Below the pieces are notes generated by a model. That model did not search any database and was not told where the DNA came from. It saw only the letters and a program-made list of their open reading frames with translations. Below are positions 20,777 to 32,748 of a stretch of 64,000 bases of DNA, piece by piece. Each line of letters begins with the position of its first letter. Within the stretch, counting starts at the first letter, position 1. The stretch covers positions 17,980,001-18,044,000 of the forward strand of contig OX419757.1 of NCBI GenBank assembly GCA_948567375.1, in the 5' to 3' direction. Both the position numbers and the translations under genes were made by a program. Origin of the DNA: Lunularia cruciata. Lineage: Eukaryota; Streptophyta; Marchantiopsida; Lunulariales; Lunulariaceae.

Positions 20777-20805
20777 AGGTGGCACTATTTGGAGGTTTTA
20801 CTCTA
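20777..20805 (-). repeat. Right terminal inverted repeat of the pogo-like element
   Basis: Inverse match of 3294-3322; TA follows at 20806-20807. Confidence 0.85.
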
Positions 20806-20807
20806 TA

Positions 20808-22719
20808 GAGCATATTTGGATCTCTAAGTGGAGTATATTTAAAGCAATAAACTTTTAGCACAAATGAGAAGTACTCATCTCATATCACAGGGCCACATGA
20901 TGTGGTTGATTGTGCAAAGTAATGGATATGAAAATGAGTTGAATTGGGTTAAAATAACATCCAAGCCATTTTTATTTTGACGGAATGATAAGTTGCAACT
21001 AGTTTTTTCTTCATACGAGTCTCTCAGCAAGAGCACCAGGTAGAAATTGCCATAAGTTTTGAGCTTGTCATGGCAAGTGTTTTTGAAGCAGATCATTGCG
21101 TAAATTCATCTTTAATGGAGGGCAAGGACAAGGGCTAGGGGCTGAATTTGGACACGGAAGGAGCAGAATTTGAGATCTGTTGGGTGTGGCAGCATGGGAG
21201 GGCAAAGGCAAGGTGCTAAAGTTGAAATCCGTGGCCATGGGGTGGAGGGATAGAGAGTAATAGATGATTTCTCGTTCAACAAAAGAAAAAATTGGAGGGT
21301 GAGCAAAAAGGAGAGGAGAGAGTTGAGGAAGTGAGGGTAAAGAGAGGGCCGCAAGAAAAGCTTTGTTAAGCCAAAAGATGAGAAAGTTGAGGTAAAGTAG
21401 AGCCATAAGAAAAAGTATTTGCTCAAGTAAGGGAAGGGCTTGGAGAGAAATGTCATGAGTGACTACTTACATATGGATGCTATTGAGAGAGAAATCTATT
21501 GAGAGGGGTGATGAGAGAAAAAAATTCAAGATAGAATTTTTTGTCAATTTTGTTTGAGTGACCGACAAGATAGAAGAAATCTACTAATTTCAAATTTGCA
21601 GACTAACAAGAAAAAAAGAAATATGCTAATTTGAAATCCGCAAGAGATGTTGAACAAAGACTAGATCTTCAAGTGGTTTCTTCAGAGAATACTAAATAGG
21701 GAGATTAACTAAAATGACAGTGAGAGTTAAAACTAAGTAGTGAAAATAATGTGGGGAATAGAGTGCAGCAAGAACTAGATTAGAAAGTAAATGGTAAAGA
21801 TGTTACAATGTTCCAATCTTTAGATTAGAAAAGTGCTAGATAGAGTGCTGGAAGATCTAGATTAGAAAAAGAGTAATGACCAAATGTTGAGACTACATGT
21901 TGAGGGTACACTGATGGGAAGGATAGTTAGAGGATAAGAAACATCTGATTACTTGAGGATAGGAAAGTGTCAACCCGCAAAGGAGCATCAAAGGGTTGTG
22001 AATACACTATAAAAAATGTGTAGAGAGGAGCCTCAAGAGACAAGAATACACTTAAATATTGGGTAGTGCCTCAAGAGTAGGAGAGTGGAGGGTTTGATAG
22101 GAAATTATGATGAGCAAGGGAGCACGAATGATGAATGTTGAGGGTCCACCAGAAAGGAAAATTTCAATGATCAGAGGATATCCAGCCAAGAGTGACAAGG
22201 AGCATCAATGTCTACCTAAGCAAGGAGAAGAGATATCCATCTTATTGCATCAAGAAGAATAAAATCTGCACCATAACTGTCTATGTCCATAACACTCTTT
22301 GGCATAGAGGGACGAATAGATATCCATCCTATAGTGTTAGGAAGTTTTTAAATAGAAGGAATATCATGTCACTGATCCTAAAAGCTTCAAAAGATTGACC
22401 AAGAGTGCTCCATAAAAGCTTCAGTTTGGGAATGTTGAGGAGATTGTTCAATAAGAGCTTGAGAACACCAAATGAGATTGAGAGTGTTGAGGAGCATAAA
22501 GAAGGACATATAACATGCCTTAGACAAGTTTGTAAGAGGAGTTGAGTAAGGAAATCAAAAGGTAAATGCAACATACACTCTTAGAATAGCAAGGTAAGAT
22601 TTATTAAAAGAGTGATAGCAAAAGTGAAGGCAAGGTTGGATTTTTGGAATTCAATGATGAATCTGTGGAAGAAGAGGAATTTGGTTCAGAATATTCTTGC
22701 ATGGAGGAATAGAATTTTT
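20808..22719. other. Non-coding, purine/pyrimidine-biased stretch
   Basis: No gene is supported. 21110-21460 is strongly purine-rich on the plus strand, which creates pyrimidine-coded open frames on the minus strand that I discount. 21900-22600 contains loosely repeated phrases such as 'gatatccat' and 'caagagtg' without clear periodicity. Confidence 0.5.
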
Positions 22720-23290
22720 TTAAACATGGTTGAACTTTGCCAATTCACTTGATATTTGGCAGATTGCAATTACATTGGATGAGAATGCCAAAGTGATTTT
22801 TATGTCTATGCTATTCAAGAATTTAGATCCACTTCCCTTTAGACAGTTGATGAAAATGGACGTGGTATTGTTTTATACTTTTTTGGAGCTTGTGAAAGAT
22901 CATCCGGATTTGTTGGAGAATATGGCGGGGAGGAAGAAAACCCTATTTGCAATCTAGCTTGTAGTAGCTTTGGACAGGTTTGGTCACAATGGGAATGGTG
23001 CATGTATAGCATAAGGGAACAATTTGTGGGGTATTAGCTTTGGCTCCACCACACATTTCATTGAAAGAGTGATCATGGCTAGTTTAGCTAATTTGGTGAA
23101 AGAGATTGCATGGCCGGATAGAGAGGAAAGAGATATAATTTCTTGAGTATTTGGATTAAAAGGCTTTCTTGCATGTGTGAGCTTAGTGAATGGAACTCTA
23201 TTTCCATTAGCACAACATTGATGGAGAGATATACTTTGATCAAAAAGGCTCATATTCCATCAATGGACAAGTGATCTATGATGACATGAG
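22720..23290 (+). pseudogene. PIF/Harbinger-like transposase remnant, copy 1
   Basis: The plus-strand frames give FGHNGNGACIA (about 22980), GSTTHFIERVIMASLANLVKEIAWPDREERDIIS, then CVSLVNGTLFPLAQH (about 23175-23220). This is the order seen at the start of Harbinger nucleases: helical region, WP..EER, then VDGT carrying the first catalytic Asp. That Asp is Asn here (VNGT). Several stops and frame shifts are present, and the C-terminal catalytic residues were not found. An upstream open frame (22730-22957) may be the N-terminal region. Terminal repeats were not located. Confidence 0.7.
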
Positions 23291-23327
23291 GAGAATAATT
23301 CATTTTACTAGTGGTAAGAAATTCTTA

Positions 23328-23475
23328 TTTATGCAAAGGCACTTGAGTTGTGACTAACAGCTTGGGCTCTCAAGATATCTCTAGTTTTTAAGAGGTTCTA
23401 CTTTATGCAAAGCCTCTTGAGTTGTGATTAATAGCTTTGGCTCTCTAGATATCTATAGTCTTTTAGGGAATGCTA
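23328..23475 (+). repeat. Tandem duplication, about 75 bp, two copies
   Basis: 'ttatgcaaag(g)c(a/c)(c/t)cttgagttgtga' is followed by 'ggctctc..gatatct.tag' in both copies, at about 23330 and 23404. Confidence 0.7.
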
Positions 23476-26180
23476 TCTTTAGTACTTTAAGGAGTGCTAG
23501 GGAAATCTAGTGTTATAATGCTCACCCATCTTCTATTTTACTTTTAATGCTTATCTCACTTCTCTTATCTTGTGTTGCGCATAGTATTGCATACCATTTT
23601 TCTTTTTTGCTAATTATGTGTATGGATGCTTGGTTCTTGCCTTGAGATGATACGTTTGATGCAGTCACCTTTGTGGTATAATTTGAATTTTGCAAGGTAT
23701 CAATAACTCATTTGAACAACACAGATATCTATTAAGAGATTCAAGATATGTTCCCATGAGCCATTTGGTACATGCTTTCAAAGATATTATAGATTTCAAT
23801 AAATGTCTGGCCAAATGTGAGTAGCCAAGGAGCATTGTATAGGAATGTTAAAGAGAAGATGGCATTCCTTGGGGGAATCAAGGGCTCAATTGAAGGGTGA
23901 CAAAGGTAGAAATTAATATATTTTGAGATGGATAAGTGTTTACATCATCTTATATAACTTCTTGATAAATATAGCCAATATATGGGAAGAGCAAGAGCAT
24001 GGAAAGGAAATTACCAAGGAAGGCATTGAGCTATCACTTCCATGGCAAAGAAGAAACCAAAGCTAGAGTAGTGAACACTTGTCTTTCATTTAATGGAACC
24101 TAGATGGATAGACTATGAGAAAAAGATCTCAAGTCAATGTGAGGAAAAAAAGAGAAAAGACCTCAAGTTGATGTGTAGAAATATTGTACTCTCTATATTT
24201 TAATTTCAAAAGAGATTGCATGGAAAGAGACCAAAATGTTTATCAAAGACTTTCTACATATGTGTCCTTGCTTACATAAAAAAATACTATATTTGTGTGA
24301 CTCTTATTAATAATCATTAGGTGATCATTTTTTTATGTAGGTCATTAATGTGGGTTTTGCTGTTCTAATGTACTAAGAGACTTAGTCTTAGATTCATAAA
24401 CAAGGTTCCATTTATTGGTGGAGTAATTGGTATTATATAGAGAGTGTTGATTGGTAGGGTGGTCCTTATCATAAGGAGAGTAAGTCTTTAGAGAATGATT
24501 GACACCACGCAACCCTCCTTAAACCAACTTTCTTCTTGAACCAACCTATGCTTGTTTTTATCTTTATAGATATATCTTTGAGTGAAGTTTTTATATATAT
24601 TTCCATGTATGGAATTAATAATCACTAAGAGAAAGAGAATATATGTGTATATATACCTATATTTCATGGAATTTAGGTGCACATTTCTTGCATTAGTATA
24701 TTAATTAAGCATCAAGAGTTTAATGAGTATACATGTTTCTCATATCTCACAATATTATATTAAGCATTACATGTCCAAGAGTGGGATCTTTGGGAGTTGG
24801 ATGAGTTTGCATGCTCAAGAATAAAAGCAGGTTTTGGTCTCCATCAAGAACAAAAGCTAAAATGGGTGCAAACTTGAGTGGAAAACAGTTGAAGAGAGCA
24901 AAGGGAGAGTGAATAGTTTAGGGCAAGAGCCCAAGCCTGGTGGATTTAGATCAGATCAATGTGCCCCTTGGTCACAAATCTTTGAAAGGCTTGCTGTAGA
25001 GAGGAATACCCATATCCCAATATCAAAGAGTGTTACTTCCCAAAGGAAGTGTGTCTTTCAAGAAATTTTGTAGGGAGAGTTTATAGTTCCCAAGAGGAAG
25101 CTTCTCTTCTAAGAGAATATATATTGTAAGGGAATTAAAGGAGAAGTCTACTAGTTTCAACTTTCTATTGTTTGCCCATGCCTTGTTTGTTAGCATGAGC
25201 TTCTCCATTGACTTTAAGAACACTGACAAGGAGAACCATGGCTGATATTCTGATTACCAAAAGGTGTTCGACATGCCAAACATGGAATAGTTTAGAGAGG
25301 AGGAGTGGTTAATTGACCACTATACCACACAAGTCAACATGACTTTTAGTACATGGGCTTGGATGGGCAAAGATCAAGTGAAAAATGTAGTGGAGGACAT
25401 TCAAAAATTAGACCTCAAAAAATTGGGGTTGGAGATTGCAATAAGCATACACTACCCTATTCATCATGTAAGATTGTCTCATTCTTCATTGCAAATTGAT
25501 GTCCCAATGCGGTGGAATCACTGCAAAAGTCAACGTAATTAGGATGAAAGCACAATGATACCCTAAAACACTGTTTTGCATGGCAGAACCCCAAAAATCA
25601 CCCCTCTTTCCAAACAAAAGAACCCCAACAATCACCCCCTCTTTCCACAAAAAAGAACCCCAACGGTCTCACATTGGGCAACATGTCATTGTAGCATAAC
25701 CAACATGCAATCCATTTGAGAGGCAAAACTGCAATCTAACCTTGGATGGTGTCTTTGCCCTGGCAAAACCTTTGGGTAGGAGGGCTAAAAAACAAGTAGA
25801 ACCTGTCAAGGAGGAGCAAAATTAAGCATTTCTGCCAAAAAAATAGGGCAGAATTCATGTTGAATTCTTAGTTTATGTATTTATTAGTTTGTCTTGGAAA
25901 CTTGTGTGAAGTTTACTATTGTTTGTCTTTGTTCTATTTTGTTCTTTTTGTCTCATTGGGACAAAGAGAAGGATGCATTTGCCACCACATTCATGCAGAA
26001 TCTCTAACTATGCTTTGTGTTGCTTTGTTTTGGGAGAAATCTAGTAGACATTTAGCTTTCTCCATCTACAAGGAATGACTCACTTGAGGGCATTTAGCTC
26101 TTTCTATCTTGCATCTACATGTTCAACTTTAAGACATGATCACCTTGACAACAAAATATATTTCCCAGCTTTAGTTTGTG
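23476..26180. other. No recognisable gene; decayed repeat-like sequence
   Basis: AT-rich with short open frames only. An open plus-strand frame at 25225-25542 (...DIQKLDLKKLGLEIAISIHYPIHHVRL) precedes the unknown ORF family fragment at 26190. It could be part of the same decayed element, but I cannot assign it. Confidence 0.4.
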
Positions 26181-26189
26181 ATTGTTTGT

Positions 26190-26812
26190 GCATGTTTTGT
26201 AGAAGCACATGTGTAACCAATATGCTCACACTTGGAATGTTGACACTCAAATGGGTACCATCAAAGGTACACCCTTCAAATTGACACTTCATGTTATAAG
26301 GAATGTGTTTGCATTGCTAATTGGGAGTGGTAAGAAGAGGACAATGCCTTACCATTGGATGCAAGATTGGTTCCCAACTAGAGAGCATACTTTTAGATGG
26401 TATTTGATTTGACAATGTGCATATCTCACTTTAGACCATTCTTCCAGATGATGTGCACTCTTCTTGTCTTGGCTAGGAGGCCAAAGGTAATACATGAGCA
26501 TCTCACATTGATAGGAAGACAAAGGTAGAGAGGTATAAGGCAGAGCTTGAGAGATCAAGAGAGGATTGCAATTGGACCAAGTTGATGTTGTTGGTAGTAA
26601 GCACCAAGTTGGCATTCTTGCATAAGCAACTTGATTGGCCTAATGGGAGGAAGTTTAAGGTGATGAATGTTGGGCAGTTCTTCACCCATCTGCTCATGGA
26701 GGTTGGATTTATTTCAAAAGATAAGCTGCATTACAAGGACATGAGCAATGTGGTTTATGGGGCAAGCCCTAGCCCTAACAAGGTTGAGAGGAGTGAGGAT
26801 GAGGGTGGGTGA
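26190..26812 (+). pseudogene. Unknown ORF family U, copy 1
   Basis: I do not recognise the protein. Segments shared with the copy at 43320-43850 are 'L-FL-KQL---GR-FK---VG-FLTH L--E-G-IS-DK--YK' (here LAFLHKQLDWPNGRKFKVMNVGQFFTHLLMEVGFISKDKLHYKDM) and an upstream 'FAL......R..P+.....DWFP' segment (VFALLIGSGKKRTMPYHWMQDWFPTREH, about 26305-26390). Stops and frame changes separate the parts. Two diverged copies in one window, with matched gene-like spacing, suggest a mobile-element ORF. The 26582-26812 part is open. Confidence 0.5.
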
Positions 26813-29120
26813 GGAGCTTTTGAATTTTATTTTGAAAACTTCATGTTTTGTCACTTGTAATGGCTCTTTTTATTCCATAAAGGCTTTGTCACTTCCTATC
26901 AACTTGCTATAGCTCTAACCTGACTTTACTTTGACTTGTTAGTTCCCAAATGTCCAATGTCTAGCATAACTTGTCTTTTAAACTTCCACTTTTGCTTGTC
27001 TTGATTAGATTTGATATGAGTTTGACCTTCATGCACAAGTCCTTATCTAGGTGTGTCCATATTGATTGTGTAGAGGACATGGAGGGTATTTTGGTTATAG
27101 ATGATCCATTTCCATTTCTATTATTGACATCCTTTCCAGTAGGCACAAGTGGGTAGCATGAGAGTAAGATACATCTGACTAAGGTTGAGGTGCCCATAGT
27201 CCCTTCACCAAGTGATCACATTTGGCTTTGAGAGACTCTTGTTCATAGTTCTAGATCATTGACAAAGAATCCCATCAATGTGAGTGTCTGATTTTAAAGA
27301 AAGAGTGTGTCCTCTATAGGAGACATGAGTGTAGAGAACACCCGTTGAGAGAGAGGGAGTCAAAGATGGATGATAGAAAGCATGTGCTTAGAGAGAGAAG
27401 GAGTCAACTATTGGAGACATGGAGGAGAAAGAGCTATGGTTGAGAGAGAGGGAGTTAGAGATGGATGATAGAGAGTGTGATTAGGGAGAGGAAGTCAACT
27501 ATTGGAGACATGGAGGAGAGAAAGTAGTGTTTGAGGGAGAGAGCTTTGTGTTGGTGATTTGGTGAGGAGAGCAATATTGAGTTAAGAAAGGATTCATTAT
27601 TTCAAGAGAAGGGAGAAAGAGCAACATAAGAGAGCATCAACATGGGATTTTCTATTAGAAAAAGAGAGCATTGATGGAGGTGGATTATGGGATGTGGCAG
27701 GACTCTTATTGTAGATAGTTCATGGTTCCCATGGGCAAATAAAAGAGTACTCAAGCTGAGGTATAAAGGACTAAAGTAGTGTTAACCAATGTGAGGAGTG
27801 ACTTGGAGCAAGCCTCCAATCAGGTGAGGCAGTTCCATAGGGAATACCATTAGGGATCATCATCCATAGAGTTTTCATGCATGGGCATACTCAAATGGAG
27901 AGTTTGGAGATCAGTGAGGGGACTTAGACCAATGGACTAGTAAGTGTCACTCTTTTTGTTGCTCATGCTAGTGAGATAGAGACATAGGTTAAGGCAATGT
28001 AGACTGAGCCTTGGTTATATGGAGGGCCAAGGAGGGTGCCCTAGTGTGATGACTATTGATATGAAGATAGTTATTTGGCGACCTTGCACCCCCATCCTAT
28101 TTCTCCCATCCCATTTCACCCACACCTACACATATAGATTGGTTAGAAGATAGAAGGATGTCACTCATTGGTAAGATTTTGAGACTTTATATGATGCAAG
28201 AGTGGATTAGCTTGAGATAATAGTTTACACCTTGTTTTGTTAATGCTCATGAGAGGTGGAGTAAGATTTTAGTCTTGGATATTAGTTGCTTGGTTGATGC
28301 TATGTGAGATAGTGGTAAGCTCTCTGGCCAATGGTCCTTGTTGGTAGAGTGGTTTGGATGGACCACCTGTTGGATGAGGATCACTTTTAGAAATCTACCA
28401 CAGATCAGGGTTTGAGAGTTTATGGAGGTTTTCATATCCAGATTTGAGGTTATCTTGTGGATGAATAGCATTCAATAGGATTTCCAACATCTTTTGAGGG
28501 ACATGTTGGGCCATGGTTACCTACCTGATGGTGTACAAATCTGTGCTCATCTCATGGGTGTGTTGGATGACATGGATGGATTTAAGGATTCTATCCATAG
28601 ATCCCATAGTGCATTTACTACATTAGGTTTACCATTGCAAGTTATTTTGATAGTAGATAATACTTTCTCACCATATTGTAAGAACATCCCTATAGTGATT
28701 TCCATCTATACCTTTTACTCCTTTCTATTCAAGAACACCTTCCATACTTGGGCCATTTATACTCAAGCATCATGCACACTTATATTTCATATACACATGT
28801 TCACCTCCATATACATATGTTCACTTTGTTCTTTGCTTATTTTGCATATAAATATGTTCACTTTCTTCTTTGAGTTCTTTGCTTGTAATTAGTAGCGTTT
28901 GGTGATGCACTCATGACTTCATGTTCACTTGCCTTCTTAGTTTTTGCAGTTTTGGTTTTGTGACTTCATGGTCACTTGTCTTCTTAGTTTTTGTTAGTAG
29001 TTCTTTAGATTATGCATACACTAACAAGTATAGTCTTCTTAAGTATAGTTATTTGCATTGCATACCCCTTTGAAGTAAAAAAAAGACCCACTCTATTGCT
29101 GGAAATATTCTAGGCATTAA
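26813..29120. other. No assignable gene; decayed sequence with local duplications
   Basis: Short open frames without family motifs. A two-copy tandem duplication lies at 27344-27525. The 28470-28700 stretch reads open on the plus strand (MRDMLGHGYLPDGVQICAHLMGVLDDMDGF) but is not recognised. Confidence 0.4.
27344..27525 (+). repeat. Tandem duplication, about 93 bp, two copies
   Basis: 'gttgagagagagggagt' ... 'gatggatgatag' ... 'gtcaactattggagacatgg' occurs twice in the same order. Confidence 0.8.
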
Positions 29121-29124
29121 ACAT

Positions 29125-29350
29125 GCAATACTTTAACATTGTCCTAGCAATACCTCAGCATTATATGACAATACCCAACATTAGACACAAAAATACCCAA
29201 TGATAATCAATATTGGACACAACAATACCCAATGTTGAACATGGCAATAGCCTGCATTAGATACAATGATACCCCATTTTGGACCTGGTGATACCCAATG
29301 ATATTGTAACAATACCTCAACATGGGATGCGGCAATATCCCAAGGTTGGA
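29125..29350 (+). repeat. Degenerate minisatellite based on 'caatacccaa'
   Basis: About nine imperfect units of 20-30 bp, each containing 'aatacc(c/t)', often followed by 'aatgttgg' or 'aacattag' and a 'gacac/gaca' spacer. Confidence 0.7.
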
Positions 29351-29608
29351 CAAGTGCAATTTAACAAACTTAACTAAACTTGGACTAGGAAAACCAAAAT
29401 ATTGCACAAGGAACCTTAGTGAAACCTTGGCAAAACCCATCATAACTTGCTCCTAATGTAAACACACTCCTAGCTCCTAGTGTGTTGACACTAGGAGAAA
29501 AAGTGTTGCAAAACCGTTGCAAGGCCTGACTGAACTCTACATCAATGGGCAAAATGGAATGACTTTGCCATGGAACCTTCATGATGAATTGAGTTAGGGT
29601 CAGGTTGG

Positions 29609-29618
29609 CCTGATACCA
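29609..29618 (-). other. Possible tRNA-Met primer site of a decayed retroelement
   Basis: The minus strand reads TGGTATCAGG, close to the iMet primer site, and would imply an LTR to its right (29619 onward). No partner LTR was identified, so this is weak. Confidence 0.3.
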
Positions 29619-29955
29619 TAGAGAATAAACTTGATGAAATTAGCCCAAAGAAGAACAAAGTTAATAAAAAATGTACAAGTTAATCATAAACACTTTATCA
29701 CAAGTCAATCACATACTTGGATAGCAAGTTCCAAGTTTGATAGGTTATAGGTAGGCAAATAGGTTACATTTCCACAACCCTCCAAACTTGCTTCAGTTCA
29801 ATTGTCACTTGAATGCCACTCTCCATTTGCCACTTTAAACCAGGTAACACATCCATGGGTCCCACAATCTCACTTGCCACTTTTATGGTCTAGCACCAAT
29901 CAATCTTACTTACACCTACACTAATCAATGTCACTTGAATAGACACATCAATGCA

Positions 29956-30624
29956 CTACAAGATCACTACTAAAACTCTCCATTGGGGAGGGATCAAGGG
30001 AGAGGTAATAAAGAGTAAACTCAATATAATCTTAATTTTTACCAATGTTTTCCTTACCTTTGCAAATTCTAGTATCATGGAATGATACCTCCTGGATTGA
30101 GCCTCTCTTTCTTTCATCTTCTTTTTCTCCACCTTTGAATTCAATAAACTTTTTTTATTTCCCCTTTTACTCTTACCTTCTTCATTTTGGCCATCTTGTG
30201 AGCTTCAATTTTGGCCAACTTCCACCTTTCTTGGGCTTCCATTGCTTTACTTTTCAAATTTTTTACATTAGAATAATCAACCCTGAAAGTTGTAACTATA
30301 GAAGAGAAAGGTGTCCTCACATGACCGACTCTTTTGTGCTTCAATAACTCATTCTTGTGCTCTCATTCCCCATCTTGTTTTACTTCTACCTCTTCTCTCT
30401 CTCTACCTCCCTCTTTATTTTGAGGTTCCTTCTTGGTAGCTATAACTGGTGGCAAGGGGAATTCTTGTGATTTGGATGGCTGATAGGATGCACTCTCCTC
30501 CTCTTGAACTGGGCACTCCTCTTTGCATGGTACTTGAAAAACCTTTGGAATGAAATGATGGTTGGTAACTAGTTCCTTTATTGGGTGCATCCTTGGTCCA
30601 CTCTTCTATTGGTTCTATTACCAA
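29956..30624 (-). pseudogene. Lys-rich coiled-coil ORF of element D
   Basis: Minus-strand frames give SKAMEAQERWKLAKIEAHKMAKMKKVRVKGEIKK (30141-30344) and MILEFAKVRKTLVKIKI (29956 onward). The upstream open pieces are Pro/Glu/Ser-rich (EECPVQEEESASYQPSKSQ). The same pattern 'EA-E--K--E--AQKM-K-EKLRVK-EAKQ' is visible at 51190-51480 on the minus strand. I do not recognise the family. A gag-like or accessory structural role is only a guess from position after a 5' LTR. Confidence 0.45.
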
Positions 30625-30821
30625 ATCGTAAATCTATTCTTGCATAACAAGGATAAAAATTTCTACTTGAGTGTTGAAAGAGAGAGGATTTGAGACATTC
30701 AAATCCATCACAAAAAAATGTAGATTGTGAAATCCCACTCTCTATCCTAAATCACTACAGGTAGAATCATTAGGTTTGGTGAATTCATCACTATGTCCAT
30801 GAACTCTGCTCCAAAATGGTG

Positions 30822-30866
30822 AACTCTCATTTGATAAACTCTCATTTGATAAACTCTCATTTGTTC
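30822..30866 (-). repeat. 15-bp in-frame tandem repeat
   Basis: 'aactctcatttgat' starts at 30822, 30837 and 30852, three units of 15 bp. The minus-strand frame therefore repeats MRVYQ (QMRVYQMRVYQMRVHHF). Confidence 0.85.
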
Positions 30867-31077
30867 TTGTTGGATGTACATGTTCTTGATGTGAAATGGA
30901 TTCAAGAACAGAAAGTGGGGAGCAGGAAATTCTCCTCCAGGAGCCTCCATCCCATCCTCTCTCTAAAACACTCCTAACGTATCAATTACTCTGCAATTTT
31001 TCTCCCCAAAATTCCTTAGTCTCAACGGCCTATGTTCTTCCAAGAGGGGTGATCCACTCTCTTGGAGTGAAACATTT

Positions 31078-31090
31078 GCTCTGATAACAA
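31078..31090 (-). other. Primer binding site of element D (tRNA-Met-like)
   Basis: The minus strand reads TTGTTATCAGAGC one base inside the LTR. TATCAGAGC matches the iMet primer site exactly; the first bases have drifted. Confidence 0.65.
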
Positions 31091-31091
31091 T

Positions 31092-31834
31092 TGTAATATT
31101 TCAAGGATAGTAGAGAAACACAGAGGAGAAAACACAAGTTTAACACTCAAACTTTGGTGCTCCAAGGAAGCACCTTCTCTTTATTATATAGCCAAAGAGA
31201 ATCTCCTCCAAGGATGCTCCACTAGAGGATTAGGTACATGGATAGGTGACCTGTCAGCAAGCTACACCCTTAGATTACTTGCTTGGATGGATGACATGAT
31301 GATCCTGGTCCAATCTGGTTGGTCAAATAGGCTTTGACCAAAGGGAATCTTTTAGGGAGTCTTCTTGTAGGAAAATCAAAATCATGTGGGTGAATACCTT
31401 TAAGAAGCTCTTGGTAAGACAAACCAGGGGGGAGGGAGGGTCAAAAATTCCTTTGTAGGGCGGGGAGGGGGGCAATCTGCACATTTTTTAGGCCTAATTC
31501 ATCAGTTTAGGACTCCAAAATTGCCTTTGAAATTTTCAGGCCTATTTTGATTTTTGCCTTATTAGTAGAAGTGCTCTTTTGGTGATACATCTACCTGATC
31601 TATTTTTTCCATTATGTGAACTATACTTCCAGATGTCAAATTCTACCTTTAGATCAAATATCTAGCTATTGATTCTAAAGTCTTCAAGCATGTTTCAATT
31701 TCTACCTTATTAGCAAAAGTAATCTTTTGGTGATACCTCTGTATGATCTACTTAGTCAATCATGTATAGCATCCTTTCAAATGGTACAAAAACAAATTTC
31801 ATCCCTAGATCATGTGTCTAGCTATTGGTATTAC
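31092..31834 (-). repeat. Element D 5' LTR (743 bp)
   Basis: On the minus strand it runs from TGTAATACC to ATATTACA. It aligns, inverted, along its whole length with the solo LTR at 47199-47943. Shared blocks include 'aatagctagaca', 'gatgaattaggcct', 'tctattatataaaga' and 'gaaggtgct'. Flanking 5-mers (acaat/agaag) do not match, as expected if this is one end of a longer element. Confidence 0.8.
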
Positions 31835-31949
31835 AAGAAGTATCAATTTGAAGTTGAGTAGCGATCAAGTTGCTATTATTAAGTACTTGCAAACTTCTTT
31901 GAATAGAAATAAAAAATTGATGTGCCTATGATTATGACTTTCAGAGGTG

Positions 31950-32640
31950 GAAGGCAGTTGTGAGTGGGCAACCAATGAAGGGAGAGGCTCTTGGGAGTTG
32001 GGTTAAGAAGAATGGAGTGAGAGAGATGACATTGATCACATGGATAGCTCATTTCAGGTGTGGGAAATTTATCCATGCCTTTTGGTATTTGACAAAGAAT
32101 TGTTGCATTTTTTATTGTAGAATTTATGATCAAGTTTCTTGGAGTAGTTGATTCTCTTTCATTTAACAAATTGGTGAGGATGGATATGGAATACTTTTTT
32201 TAGTGCTTTCATGGATATGCTTAAAGAGAGATGATTCTTTTAGACAAAGGGATGCAAGAAGAAAGCAAACCCCAAAATTTTTACAAGTTGCATTAGCAAG
32301 TTCCATTACTATTAGATAAATTTGGACATAATGGAAATGGAGCCTATGTGGCAAAAAAGATGAATTTATTGGGTGTTATTGTAGGATCTACTATAGAACT
32401 TACCAAAAGAGTAGTCATTACTATTATGAGGAAGGAAGTGCAATGGCCAAGGATGGAAGAGAGCTAAAATTTCATTATTTTTTGCATGAAAATTATTTTA
32501 AGGATCAAGACTATGATATTGGTAAATGATACTCTTTTTCCTTTGGCATAAAGGCCCACAATTGATGGGAAAATTTATTTTAGTAGAAAGGAGTCCTACT
32601 CAATCAATGTACAAGTGACAGAATAAGTGAAAAACTATCC
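31950..32640 (+). pseudogene. PIF/Harbinger-like transposase remnant, copy 2
   Basis: Frames give KFLQVALASS (about 32275), DKFGHNGNGAYVAKKMNLLGV (about 32320), GSTIELTKRVVITIMRKEVQWPRMEES and ILVNDTLFPLA-RPTIDGKIYFSRKESYSINVQVTE (about 32510-32625). This matches copy 1 at 22720-23290 and the Harbinger nuclease start region. VDGT has become VNDT, removing the first catalytic Asp, as in copy 1. Stops and frame shifts are frequent. The distal part beyond SINVQ was not recovered. Confidence 0.75.
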
Positions 32641-32748
32641 AATTTGTGGAGGTAAAGGTCTCCATATTGCATTCAACAATGTCTTAATTTGATGGGTCTA
32701 TTATGATTTCTATTCTTGCATCTGATGGGTGCATCTTATGGGTCTCCA

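Larger units (their letters stand above)
3294..20805 (+). mobile_element. Pogo/Tigger-like DNA transposon, split by nested gypsy elements
   Basis: The left end reads CAGAGTAAAACCTCCC followed by aatagtgac. The right end, read on the minus strand, is TAGAGTAAAACCTCCA followed by aatagtgcc. Both are flanked by TA (3292-3293 and 20806-20807), the target duplication typical of the Tc1/mariner-pogo superfamily. Between the ends lie two pieces of a pogo-type transposase (4094-5215 and 19910-20502) that become continuous if the gypsy element at 5216-19909 is removed. Without that insertion the element is about 2.8 kb, normal for autonomous pogo-like elements. The transposase is decayed, so this copy is a fossil. 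The insertion hierarchy makes it the oldest of the three nested elements. Confidence 0.85.
29950..31834 (-). mobile_element. Partial LTR retrotransposon (element D): 5' LTR, primer site and Lys-rich ORF
   Basis: A 743-bp LTR (31092-31834) is followed on the minus strand by a primer-site-like sequence (31078-31090) and then by Lys/Glu-rich open sequence to about 29956. No 3' LTR was found to the left, so the element is truncated or its left part has diverged. A related solo LTR lies at 47199-47943 in the opposite orientation, and a related ORF piece at 51190-51480. Confidence 0.65.

Noticed and set aside
21068-21456. Two overlapping minus-strand frames of 112-114 residues, Leu/Pro/Ser-rich
   Set aside because: They result from a purine-rich plus strand and have no recognisable domain.
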